From a virus, in IMG/VR virus record IMGVR_UViG_3300037137_002469, positions 1 through 29,823 of that record: a DNA stretch of 29,823 bases, one strand, 5' to 3'. The first letter of the stretch is position 1; the number at the start of each line of letters is the position of its first letter. The position numbers were made by a program, and so were the translations under genes. The notes below the pieces were generated by a model. It was given only the letters and a program-made list of their open reading frames with translations, ran no database searches and had not been told where the DNA came from. Below are positions 4,902 to 12,159 of the stretch, in pieces.

Positions 4902-7123
4902 CTCGCCCTCCTGCCGGGTTGTGCGCCACCGTTGCCGACGGCGCGATCGTTCTGCGCGGCCGCCCTCGCCGCCTGCCTCGTCCTCCCGAGGTCCGATGCC
5001 TTCCTCGACTGCAGGCCCTCCGACCTGTTCCGCTTCATCCTGTCGGTGAAGAGGCCGTGCGCGTTCTGCCCGGCGGCGCCCTTGTCGGCCCACGTCTCCG
5101 CGAGCTGCGCCTCGAACCTCAGCGGGATCTTGAGGTCGTATCCCTCGACCCGCTCGCAGAGCCCGACGAGCTTATCGAGCGAGTCGTCCCCCCAACCCTC
5201 GAGTCGCTCCCACACCATCTCGTCGTGGACCTGCACCAGGGTCCTTACCTCGTCGGGCATACCGAGCCGCACCTGGGTCATCGCGCCGCCGACGACATCG
5301 GCCGCCCCGCCCTGGCAGAGGGTGTTGATGGCCTGCCGCTCGGTCGCGAAGCCCGCGGCCTGCTCCTCCTTGGAGTACCACTGCCGCGCGCGCCGGCGCC
5401 TGCGCTCCCAGCCTTCGGGGAACGCCAGAGGCCGCCACCTCCCGGACAGCGTCCTCACGCCCCCGTTCCTGATGGCGCTGGCCACGACCTCGTCGCGCCA
5501 CGAGAAGAAGTCGGGGAACACCTTGCGGAGCTGGCCGATGAGCTCGCCAGCGCGCTCCTTCTGCGCGTCGCTGACCTGGCCCGCGACCATGGTCTTGACC
5601 TGCGAGCCCGTGACGTTGAACTCCAGCTCCGCGCTGTCGTCGATCATGATGAGCTGCGCGAGCTTGCCCGCGCCGGCGCCGTACTGGATGCCGAGCATGC
5701 CCGTCTTCATGAGCCCGCGCTGCGGGTGCTTCTTGCCGGGCTCGCCGCCGAACAGGACGGACGCTGCCAGCCCGTAGAGGTCGACGTCCTCGGTGTAGGC
5801 CTTGACCATCGCCGGGTCCATGCAGTAGTGCGTGGCGATCCGCTGCTCCAGCTGCGCGTAGTCCCCCAGCGCGAGGTCGCCGCGGAACAGGGACCTGACC
5901 TGCGCGCCGTAGGTGCCGTGTGCCGGGATGTTCTGGAGGTTCGGCTGCGCGCTGGAGAACCTTCCCGTCACCGTCCCGCACCTGTTGACGGTGCCGTAGA
6001 GCCTGCCCCCGTCGACGTAGTTGGGGAACTTGGCGAGGAACGAACCGGCGAGCTTGTCCAGCTCCCGCCAGTACACGAGTCGCGCGACCCAGTCGGAGTC
6101 GGGGTTCGACAGCACGAGCGAGACGCTCGAGGTGCTCGGCCTCTTGTGCGCGGCGGTCTTCTCCTGCCAGTGCTTCGACGACCCGAACCCGTGCTCCGCC
6201 GTCGCCAGGCCCATGCCCTCGAGCACCCAGTGCCCCTTGACGTAGAGCCTGCCCACGCTCACGACCTCGAACCGCTCGGGCAGGTTGCCGCCCTCGTTGA
6301 ACCATCGAGCCCTGTCTTCCTTGGGCACGTCCTGGAGCAGCGGCAGGTCGTCCTCGTCTATGGCCAGCGAGGCGCCGAGCTCCACGCGCTCGCCCCTCGG
6401 CGCGAAGAGCACGCGCGACAGCTGCGTCGGCGAGCTCAGCTTGACGGGCCCGGCCAGCGCGACCAGTTCCTCCTCGATGCCGTCGGCCTCGAGCTCCACC
6501 GCCGCGCGCAGATCGGCGCAGGCGACGCCGTCGAAGGGCAGGCCCGCGGCCTCCATCTCGACGATGCTGCGCGACAGCGGGACCTCGGTGCGCAGGAACA
6601 CCTCGTCCCAGAGCGCCTCGCGCCGCAGCAGGTCGCGCAGGCGCTCGTAGAGCCGCGCCTCCTCGTCGAGGTCGTTCCCGCTGTACTCGTCCATGACGTC
6701 TGCGCCGACCTCTGACAGGGGGACGAAGTCCTTCGGTCCTCGGTCTTGGAGCGGCCACACCGCGCAGCTCCAGACCGGCGCGCCCTTCCTCTGGACGATG
6801 GGCTTGACGATGGCCGCCTCGTCGAGGTACCGCGCCATGAGCGATCCCAGGTCCAGCTTCTGCTCGGGTTCCAGGAGCCATGCCATGACCCTCGTGTCGT
6901 GGATCTGGGTCTCCGGTCCCAGCACGGCGCCGTCGAGCAGCGCCCACCGCGCGTCGAACATCGTGTGCTCGACGATGATGCCGGGCGCGGCGAGCAGCGC
7001 GTGCATCTTCGCCCGCGCCTGCGGCATCTGCCACGAGGTAGCGCCGATGCCCGCGCGCAGCAGCTTCGCTTGCCATGGCGTCCGGCCGGTGGTCTCGATG
7101 TCGAAGACCGTGAAGTCGGTCAC
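4898..7123 (-). CDS. polA: Family A DNA polymerase with 3'-5' exonuclease
   Basis: 741 residues from GTG 7123 (GTGA overlap; AGGAGG upstream). The N-terminal proofreading domain shows Exo I FDIETTG (D8, E10), Exo II with D57, and Exo III with Y147 and D151. The polymerase domain has TGRFSSAQPNLQNIP (386-400), motif A DYAQLEQR (421-428), motif B R469...K473...Y481 and motif C QVHDEMV (631-637, D634). No 5'-3' exonuclease domain is present, as usual for phage PolA. The residue equivalent to E. coli Phe762 is Leu477. About 55 basic residues after the core form a tail. It replicates the phage genome with the neighbouring primase-helicase. Confidence 0.95.
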   Translation of the reverse strand: MTDFTVFDIETTGRTPWQAKLLRAGIGATSWQMPQARAKMHALLAAPGIIVEHTMFDARWALLDGAVLGPETQIHDTRVMAWLLEPEQKLDLGSLMARYLDEAAIVKPIVQRKGAPVWSCAVWPLQDRGPKDFVPLSEVGADVMDEYSGNDLDEEARLYERLRDLLRREALWDEVFLRTEVPLSRSIVEMEAAGLPFDGVACADLRAAVELEADGIEEELVALAGPVKLSSPTQLSRVLFAPRGERVELGASLAIDEDDLPLLQDVPKEDRARWFNEGGNLPERFEVVSVGRLYVKGHWVLEGMGLATAEHGFGSSKHWQEKTAAHKRPSTSSVSLVLSNPDSDWVARLVYWRELDKLAGSFLAKFPNYVDGGRLYGTVNRCGTVTGRFSSAQPNLQNIPAHGTYGAQVRSLFRGDLALGDYAQLEQRIATHYCMDPAMVKAYTEDVDLYGLAASVLFGGEPGKKHPQRGLMKTGMLGIQYGAGAGKLAQLIMIDDSAELEFNVTGSQVKTMVAGQVSDAQKERAGELIGQLRKVFPDFFSWRDEVVASAIRNGGVRTLSGRWRPLAFPEGWERRRRRARQWYSKEEQAAGFATERQAINTLCQGGAADVVGGAMTQVRLGMPDEVRTLVQVHDEMVWERLEGWGDDSLDKLVGLCERVEGYDLKIPLRFEAQLAETWADKGAAGQNAHGLFTDRMKRNRSEGLQSRKASDLGRTRQAARAAAQNDRAVGNGGAQPGRRAR

Positions 7124-7515
7124 TTCGGCCTCCTCTCCGCGTACCGCGCGAGGTACGCCGCGGCGCGCTCCGCCTTCGCCGCGGTCATCCCCCGCGGCAG
7201 CAGGTGCCGGTTGCACGGCCAGCACGTTATGCCGCGGACGTAGAGCCTGCGCCGGTCCGCGGGCATCTGCTTCCACAGCCGGACGTGCTCGTGGTCCGTG
7301 ACGAACCTGCCCGACGCCGGTGCCTTCTCGCAGATCGGGCACTGCCAGCCCTGCCCCGCGAGCGTCTCGAGCCAGTCGAGCATGGTCCACCCGTACCGCT
7401 TGAGCGTCTCCGGCACCGGCGGCACGACGCCCCGGCTGCGAGACTCGGCCTCGAGCTTGGGCAGCGTGCGGTTGCGTGCGGCTGCCGTCCTGGGCCGCGC
7501 ACCGGCGGCGGTCAC
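7120..7515 (-). CDS. Endonuclease VII-like HNH nuclease
   Basis: 131 residues from GTG 7515 (GTGA overlap). The C-terminal half has CPIC (59-62), TDHEHV (73-78) and, after RGI, CWPCN (98-102), the zinc-bracketed beta-beta-alpha metal layout of recombination endonuclease VII (T4 gp49 family). The family cuts Holliday junctions and other branched DNA before packaging. The first 40 residues are basic and probably flexible. It is coupled to the polymerase and primase-helicase genes, fitting a role in resolving replication intermediates. Confidence 0.85.
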   Translation of the reverse strand: MTAAGARPRTAAARNRTLPKLEAESRSRGVVPPVPETLKRYGWTMLDWLETLAGQGWQCPICEKAPASGRFVTDHEHVRLWKQMPADRRRLYVRGITCWPCNRHLLPRGMTAAKAERAAAYLARYAERRPK

Positions 7516-9080
7516 TTCGGCACCTCCCACTCCATCTCGGCCGCCGCGTCCTGGTCCCAGTCCAGCTCCATGCCGTCGCCGACGTCGACGACCCTGCCCC
7601 TGAACTCGTACGGGTTCTCGAAGCGCGACGACTTCGTGCACCTCATGCTGAAGTGCATCGGCTCGCCCGCGGCCCAGTCCCTCGTGCGCTTCATGAGCGC
7701 GGAGGTGTCGACCTGCTGCCGCTTGGCGCTGGCGTCGCGCGGCTCGTCCTGGTTCTCGTACCCCACGTGGTCCAGCACGACGACCGAGACCTGGGTCTCG
7801 CGCATGACGCGCCGGACGATCCTGGCGAACTCGATGGCGCGCGCGTTCCCGTCCTCTGCCCTCGACCAGTACGCGTGGGCGTAGGTGTCGACGACGATGA
7901 AGCGCGACTGGAACTCGAGCTCCGACTGGATCAGCTCGTCGACGACCGCATCGTCGCCCATGTCGAGGTAGTCGACGGACACGCGGACGTTATCGGGGTC
8001 GGCGCCGAGGCGCGTGAACCGGCGGTGCTCGACGGCCTCTCCGTTCTCGAGCTGGTAGTAGCTGGACCGTATGCCCCTGCGGGACGCCTCCGCGCAGAGC
8101 CCGGCGAACACCATCGACTTCGCCGCCTCGGCCGCCCCGTAGATCAGCACGTACGCGTTCTCCGGGATTATCGGCCAGAGAACGAACGGGGGGCGGGGCG
8201 GGATGTCTCCCGTCAGATCCAGCCAGCGCCGCTCACCCGTGTGGACAGCGTGCACCGGCGGCCTGCGCTCGCGCTCCGGCGCCGACCTGGGCTCCTGAAG
8301 ACCTGCGCCGAAGGCGCTCTCGACAGTCATCTCCACCTCGCGCTCCTCCAGCCCGAGCTCCAGTCCGGCCTCCACCAGCTGCTCCCTGGCGTCGGCCTCG
8401 CGGAGCTCGCCACCGGCCACCAGCTGCGCCATCGCAAAGGTCGACCGGTTGAGCGCGTCGTTGCGCTCGCCCTCGACCGACTCCCTCAGCTGCCCCAGCT
8501 CAAGCTCCAGCGCGCGCTCGCCGTAGGCGGTGCCAGCGGCGAACGGGAACATGGCCTGCGACTCCCGGCCCGCGCGCTCGACCCGCTCCGGCGCGAGCAG
8601 CGCCTCGACCATCCACTCCGGCGCCGGCACCGGCTCGCGCTCGTCCACCCACGTGTACGGGCCGGACTCGCTGACGCTGGGCGGCACGATCACGTAACCG
8701 GTCCCGGCACGCTTCACGTCGATGCCCACGCCCAGCCTGCCGCGCAGCCTGAGCTCGGGGTCGGCGGTGTACCACCTGTGCGTCCCGCCGCTCCCGGTCT
8801 TGGCCTTCCTCGTTGCGGGGAACGCGTCCGGCGCGTGCTGCCTGGCGAGTGCCGCCGCGGTCGCGCCGCCGCCGTTGCGCGGATCCATGTCCACGACGAT
8901 GACTCCCTCAGGAACGGCGATGCCCACCAGCGAGTCGGGCGCCACCGCCCACCAGTCACGGACCTGGCCCTCGTCGCTGCTGGCATCGTGGAAGCCATGC
9001 GCCGACCGCGGCGCCTTGTCCGCCCCGCACGGGAAGACAAGGAGACCGCGGCCAGCGTACTCCAGCGCTGCCTCTAGCAC
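7512..9080 (-). CDS. Bifunctional prim-pol and RecA-like helicase
   Basis: 522 residues from GTG 9080. Residues 1-165 fit the bifunctional DNA primase/polymerase family: VVDMDPRNG (D64, D66), SGGTHRWY (98-104) and DVKRAGTGYVIVPPS (121-135). Residues 285-522 fit a RepA/DnaB-like ATPase: Walker A GAAEAAKS (315-322), Walker B FIVVDT (394-399) and VVVLDHVG (433-440). In Walker A the Gly before Lys is Ala; the catalytic Lys321 and Ser322 are kept. A helical linker (residues 185-265) joins the two. The protein should prime and unwind at the fork, beside PolA and endonuclease VII. Confidence 0.88.
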   Translation of the reverse strand: MLEAALEYAGRGLLVFPCGADKAPRSAHGFHDASSDEGQVRDWWAVAPDSLVGIAVPEGVIVVDMDPRNGGGATAAALARQHAPDAFPATRKAKTGSGGTHRWYTADPELRLRGRLGVGIDVKRAGTGYVIVPPSVSESGPYTWVDEREPVPAPEWMVEALLAPERVERAGRESQAMFPFAAGTAYGERALELELGQLRESVEGERNDALNRSTFAMAQLVAGGELREADAREQLVEAGLELGLEEREVEMTVESAFGAGLQEPRSAPERERRPPVHAVHTGERRWLDLTGDIPPRPPFVLWPIIPENAYVLIYGAAEAAKSMVFAGLCAEASRRGIRSSYYQLENGEAVEHRRFTRLGADPDNVRVSVDYLDMGDDAVVDELIQSELEFQSRFIVVDTYAHAYWSRAEDGNARAIEFARIVRRVMRETQVSVVVLDHVGYENQDEPRDASAKRQQVDTSALMKRTRDWAAGEPMHFSMRCTKSSRFENPYEFRGRVVDVGDGMELDWDQDAAAEMEWEVPK

Positions 9081-9083
9081 CGG

Positions 9084-9551
9084 TTACTTCTTCGTGCCGC
9101 GGGTCGTGGGCTTCGCCGCCGTCCTCCGCGCCGTCGGCTTGGCAGCGGGCTTGGCCTTGGCCTTGGGCTCCGCCTTCGGCTCCTCCTGGTCCGGCGCGTC
9201 TGCCGGGATCACGAGCAGCGACCGGCCGACCATGGTCAGCTTGACCGTGGGCGGGTCGTTCGCCGCGTCCTCGAGCCACTCCGCCATCTTGTCGAGCACG
9301 CGGTCGCGCGAGTCCACCGTCCCGACCGTGAAGGTCAGGATGCGGTCCGCGTCCTCGCCCTCCTCATCTGGCAGCACGACCGTCACGACGTACTGCTCGC
9401 CGCCCGCCTCGAACGGGTTGTCCCTGACCGAGACGGCCGTGACCGGGAACGTCTGCCCGCTCGCGATCAGCTCGGCCTTCTCGTCCTTGCCCACGTACGC
9501 ACCACTCCCCGCGCCGTCGGCTATGCCTTCGTTCTCTTCCCAGAACCCCAT
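9084..9551 (-). CDS. Possible ssDNA-binding protein with low-complexity tail
   Basis: 155 residues from ATG 9551 with GGAGGAG upstream. Residues 30-115 alternate beta strands and acidic loops (FPVTAVSVRDNPF, YVVTVVLPDEEG, ILTFTVGTVD), which could be an OB-like fold. The tail, from about residue 120, is a Lys/Ala/Pro repeat ending TRGTKK. Its place between a RecB-like nuclease and the primase-helicase favours a replication or recombination accessory such as an SSB, but no family signature is certain. Confidence 0.6.
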   Translation of the reverse strand: MGFWEENEGIADGAGSGAYVGKDEKAELIASGQTFPVTAVSVRDNPFEAGGEQYVVTVVLPDEEGEDADRILTFTVGTVDSRDRVLDKMAEWLEDAANDPPTVKLTMVGRSLLVIPADAPDQEEPKAEPKAKAKPAAKPTARRTAAKPTTRGTKK

Positions 9552-9573
9552 CGCGGGCTCCTCCTTCCGGGCG

Positions 9574-10431
9574 CTACAGCGCCCTGCTCAGGCCCTTTGC
9601 GGACCGCCACTCCCTGACCTCGATGGCCAGCTGCGCAGCCTTCAGGCCGCGCACGATGTCGAGCTCGTGCAGCTCGCACCGCGCTTCTCCGGCGGGCACG
9701 TGGATGATGACCGCCGCCTTCTTGTCGACGGTCGGCATCTTCTCCAGCCGCTCCGTCTTCGGGTCCCAGTAGTGCGACGCGTTCGCGTACATCGCCTGCT
9801 GGACCGAGTGATCCAGCTCGGAGAAGTGGACAGTGCCGCCCGTCTTGATGTCGCAGACACGGGGCAGCTCCCAGTCCGGGGCGGTGTTCACCCTGTCGAG
9901 GGTCCCGGCGACGCCGAGCGCCGTGTTCACGACTATGCGCTCGATCCACTGCGCGCCGCTCTCGTCCAGCAGCGGCAGTATCTCGCGCTTGTCCATCTCT
10001 GCGCCGTACTTCTCGATGTCCCTGTCGTACGGGGCGGGCACGTCCCACTGCTCGCCCCGGTCCATCATCTCCGTCGCGGCGTGGAGTGCTGTCCCAAGGT
10101 TGGCGCGCTGCTCTGTGTTGCCCGCCTCGATCGCGTCCTTGACGACGCGGTTCAGCGTCCTCTTGCCGTTGGGCGTCTTAGACTTGCGCGCGTTGGTCTT
10201 GACCAGTGCCAGCAGGTCCTCGCGCCGCGCTAGCCCGAGCGCCACCATGCGCTGCGCCCAGAGCTCGAGGTTGTACCTGTCGCTCAGGATGCCGCTGACG
10301 GTGGTGACGCGGGTCCACGCGCGCTCGACGCCGGTCGCCGGGTCGGGCAGCAGGTACCGGCCCCACCTGTCTCTTCGCGGCTCGTTCGGCGCCTGGTCGA
10401 AGTGCTGGTCGTCCGTGTCCTGGTCCGTCAC
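9574..10431 (-). CDS. Cas4/RecB-like PD-(D/E)XK nuclease
   Basis: 285 residues from GTG 10431 (GTGA overlap). The motifs follow RecB-family order: GTALH (113-117), GTLD (176-179), DIKTG (194-198, D194 and K196) and QQAMY (211-215). The family degrades dsDNA ends in recombination or host-DNA breakdown. No 4Fe-4S cluster Cys set is seen, so it resembles phage RecB-like exonucleases more than true Cas4. It sits between nucleotide-pool enzymes and replication proteins. Confidence 0.85.
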   Translation of the reverse strand: MTDQDTDDQHFDQAPNEPRRDRWGRYLLPDPATGVERAWTRVTTVSGILSDRYNLELWAQRMVALGLARREDLLALVKTNARKSKTPNGKRTLNRVVKDAIEAGNTEQRANLGTALHAATEMMDRGEQWDVPAPYDRDIEKYGAEMDKREILPLLDESGAQWIERIVVNTALGVAGTLDRVNTAPDWELPRVCDIKTGGTVHFSELDHSVQQAMYANASHYWDPKTERLEKMPTVDKKAAVIIHVPAGEARCELHELDIVRGLKAAQLAIEVREWRSAKGLSRAL

Positions 10432-10778
10432 TCGTCGTCCCCCTTGTCGAGGAGGTGCTGCCTGTCATCGACGCCCAGCGACTCGAGCTCCTTCTCGAGC
10501 AGCATCATCGTGTCGCAGACGACGTGCGCCAGGTGCGGCATCCCGGTCTCGGGATCTGTGTCCTCGCCCTGCCACCACGCGGACAGGTGCCGCATCGTCG
10601 CCGCGAATAGGCGCGACTGCGCGAGCCCCTGGTAGTTGCGCTCGCTGTACTTCTGCGCGCCGAAGGCGAACACCTCGGCCGCCGCGTCGACCGCGGCCCA
10701 GGGAATCAGATCCATCCTGCGCTTGCCGCCGTCGTCCTTCGCGCCGCCAGCCTTGTCGTAGACGAAGCTGCTGTCCAT
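10428..10778 (-). CDS. dATP/dGTP diphosphohydrolase-like protein (DUF5664)
   Basis: 116 residues from ATG 10778 (TGATG overlap; AGAGGAG upstream). DDGGKRRMDLIPWAAV, FGAQKYSERNYQ, RHLSAWWQGEDTD and HLAHVVCD reproduce the pattern of the DUF5664 / dGTP diphosphohydrolase N-terminal family, a MazG-type all-alpha fold common in phages. Members hydrolyse purine dNTPs; one branch (MazZ) works in Z-genome phages, but no PurZ is present here, so that role is not claimed. It is coupled to the HAD gene upstream and the nuclease downstream. Confidence 0.8.
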   Translation of the reverse strand: MDSSFVYDKAGGAKDDGGKRRMDLIPWAAVDAAAEVFAFGAQKYSERNYQGLAQSRLFAATMRHLSAWWQGEDTDPETGMPHLAHVVCDTMMLLEKELESLGVDDRQHLLDKGDDE

Positions 10779-11353
10779 CACCGTGCTCCTCTCGCCCTTA
10801 CGGCTCGCTCTACTTCTGCCCATGTCTCGACTCGTTGGATTATCCTACCGGATGCCAGTGACGCGCGGGGCAGCTCACCACGGTTCCAGGGCTGGTCCCA
10901 TACCAGCACGTCTCCGAAGGCGTTGTCGACCAGGTCCTCGACGTTCTCGAGCGAGTCGTCTAGGTAGATGTCGCAGTCCACGGACGACTTCGGTGTCGCC
11001 TCGTTCAGCAGGTGCGCCTCCTTGATGGGCCAGCTCCGCGCGCCGAGCCAGCTGAGTCGGTCGCATATCCCGCCGGGCGGGACCTTCGAGACGACGACCA
11101 CGCGCGCGATCGCGCAGAGGCGCGTCACCGCGACCGCTGCGCCGGGGTAGGCGTCGGCGTGGCGGAACATCCCGCCCTCGACGCCTTCGGTCCAGAGCCA
11201 GGCCCAGTGCTCCGGCGCGACCAGTCTCTTGGCGTGGTCCCACCGCTCCCACGGACCTACCTCGTACCCGAAGTGCTCGCGGAGCAGGTCGTTCACGCAC
11301 GTGACCCAGTCCACCACCACGCCGTCCAGGTCCAGACCCAGTCGCGGCCTCAC
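10778..11353 (-). CDS. HAD-family 5'(3')-deoxyribonucleotidase-like phosphatase
   Basis: 191 residues from GTG 11353 (GTGA overlap). LDLDGVVVDW gives the nucleophile Asp8 and Asp10; VVVVSKVPP near the middle supplies motif II; DIYLDDSLENVEDL gives the acidic motif IV. The size and layout match HAD nucleotidases of the NT5C type, which dephosphorylate deoxynucleoside monophosphates. With the MazG-like, DUF5664 and TS-like proteins it probably reshapes the dNTP pool. Substrate is not predictable from sequence. Confidence 0.8.
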   Translation of the reverse strand: MRPRLGLDLDGVVVDWVTCVNDLLREHFGYEVGPWERWDHAKRLVAPEHWAWLWTEGVEGGMFRHADAYPGAAVAVTRLCAIARVVVVSKVPPGGICDRLSWLGARSWPIKEAHLLNEATPKSSVDCDIYLDDSLENVEDLVDNAFGDVLVWDQPWNRGELPRASLASGRIIQRVETWAEVERAVRARGAR

Positions 11354-11475
11354 CAGGCCGCCCCGCCGGGAGGGCCATTCTGGGCCCTGCGGAGGCCGCT
11401 GGCCTCGATGCGTGCACCAGATGCCGGTCTGAGCGCCCGAACCATCTGGAGCTCTGTGTGGCCCCGGCCGCTCAC
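11350..11475 (-). CDS. 41-residue hypothetical peptide
   Basis: Starts at GTG 11475 and ends at 11350, with GTGA overlaps at both ends, so it fills the gap between the UDG-like and HAD genes exactly. It begins VSGRGHTELQMVRALRP and ends Gly/Pro-rich. No function is visible. Confidence 0.5.
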   Translation of the reverse strand: MSGRGHTELQMVRALRPASGARIEASGLRRAQNGPPGGAAW

Positions 11476-11873
11476 GAGACCAGCTCCCTGAAGAACTCGC
11501 CCGCGGCCTCGACGTTGGCCGGGTCGTTCCACCAGAGAACGATGCCGCTCGGGTGCGGCATGACCGCCACGCGCCGGCCGCGGTACTCGCGCCACCAGAG
11601 GAACTCGTACTCTGCCCTGTCGCGCAGGCCGAAGGCGGCTGCCACGCGCGTTCCCACGAACAACATCGGGACGCGCAGGGGCGTCCTGCTCCAGAGCTTC
11701 ATGGCCGCGGGCACCGCGAGCGCCATCGGGAATGCGGAGCCCTTGCCCTCGCTGCCCGGCCACTCCTGCAGCAGGTTCTTCCTGGGCAGGCCGACGGTCC
11801 CGAGGTCTGCCATCCTCTTGCCCGCCAGGCCGGTCTTCCCCGACCTGTTCGGCGCCTCTCCCACGATCAGCAC
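11472..11873 (-). CDS. Short uracil-DNA glycosylase superfamily protein
   Basis: 133 residues from GTG 11873. VGEAPNRSG (4-12) matches the GEAPG motif that begins the UDG fold and MPHPSG (105-110) matches the C-terminal HPS motif that contacts DNA. The protein is much shorter than family 4 or 5 UDGs (about 190-230 residues), has no Fe-S Cys set, and lacks an obvious catalytic acid after GEAP. It could be a minimal glycosylase or a non-catalytic relative. It sits within the nucleotide-metabolism block near the TS-like gene. Confidence 0.7.
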   Translation of the reverse strand: MLIVGEAPNRSGKTGLAGKRMADLGTVGLPRKNLLQEWPGSEGKGSAFPMALAVPAAMKLWSRTPLRVPMLFVGTRVAAAFGLRDRAEYEFLWWREYRGRRVAVMPHPSGIVLWWNDPANVEAAGEFFRELVS

Positions 11874-11986
11874 TTCAGCCTCATCCCCTCGTCGTCGAGC
11901 ACGACGACAGGCCCGAGCTCCCGGCGCAGGTACGACAGCGCGGTCCAGTAGCTCATTCTCACGATCTTCCGGCGCTTGTGGCTCAT
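11867..11986 (-). CDS. 39-residue basic peptide
   Basis: ATG at 11986 overlaps the upstream TGA (ATGA), with GGAG a few bases upstream. Sequence MSHKRRKIVRMSYWTALSYL then an acidic end. The 3' end overlaps the next gene by seven bases. The basic N-terminus and helical middle could bind nucleic acid; nothing specific is recognised. Confidence 0.55.
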   Translation of the reverse strand: MSHKRRKIVRMSYWTALSYLRRELGPVVVLDDEGMRLKC

Positions 11987-12159
11987 TGGTACTCCGTCAC
12001 CCGGCGCACCCGACCCGTGTGCTTCGGAACCTTCCGCCACTCTGAGTCGAGCGCCTCTTCGATCTCGAACTCGGCCTGCTTGACCGCGTCCATCTCGGAC
12101 GAGCCGGACACGCGCATGCGCAGCACGACCTCGACTTCGTACTCGTTGAGTAGTCCCAT
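11983..12159 (-). CDS. Hypothetical 58-residue protein
   Basis: Starts at ATG 12159 (TGATG overlap with the TS-like gene; AAGGAGAG upstream) and ends in an ATGA overlap. The pattern EYEVEVVLRMRVSG, a helix AVKQAEFEIEEALD, then a basic strand-rich end suggests a small alpha/beta fold. Function unknown. Confidence 0.6.
   Translation of the reverse strand: MGLLNEYEVEVVLRMRVSGSSEMDAVKQAEFEIEEALDSEWRKVPKHTGRVRRVTEYQ

Noticed and set aside
4394-6715. Very long open frame on the plus strand
   Set aside because: It lies opposite the DNA polymerase gene; its product is rich in Arg, His, Leu and Pro with no motif. Such mirror frames are common in GC-rich coding DNA.
7476-9077. Long plus-strand frame opposite the primase-helicase
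   Set aside because: Same mirror effect; no ribosome site and no recognisable domain, while the minus strand has clear motifs.
9574-10431. True Cas4 linked to CRISPR
   Set aside because: No repeats, cas genes or Fe-S Cys set are visible; a phage RecB-like nuclease fits better.
10428-10778. Z-genome (2-aminoadenine) pathway suggested by the diphosphohydrolase-like gene
   Set aside because: No PurZ is present and the family is widespread in ordinary phages; one gene is not enough.
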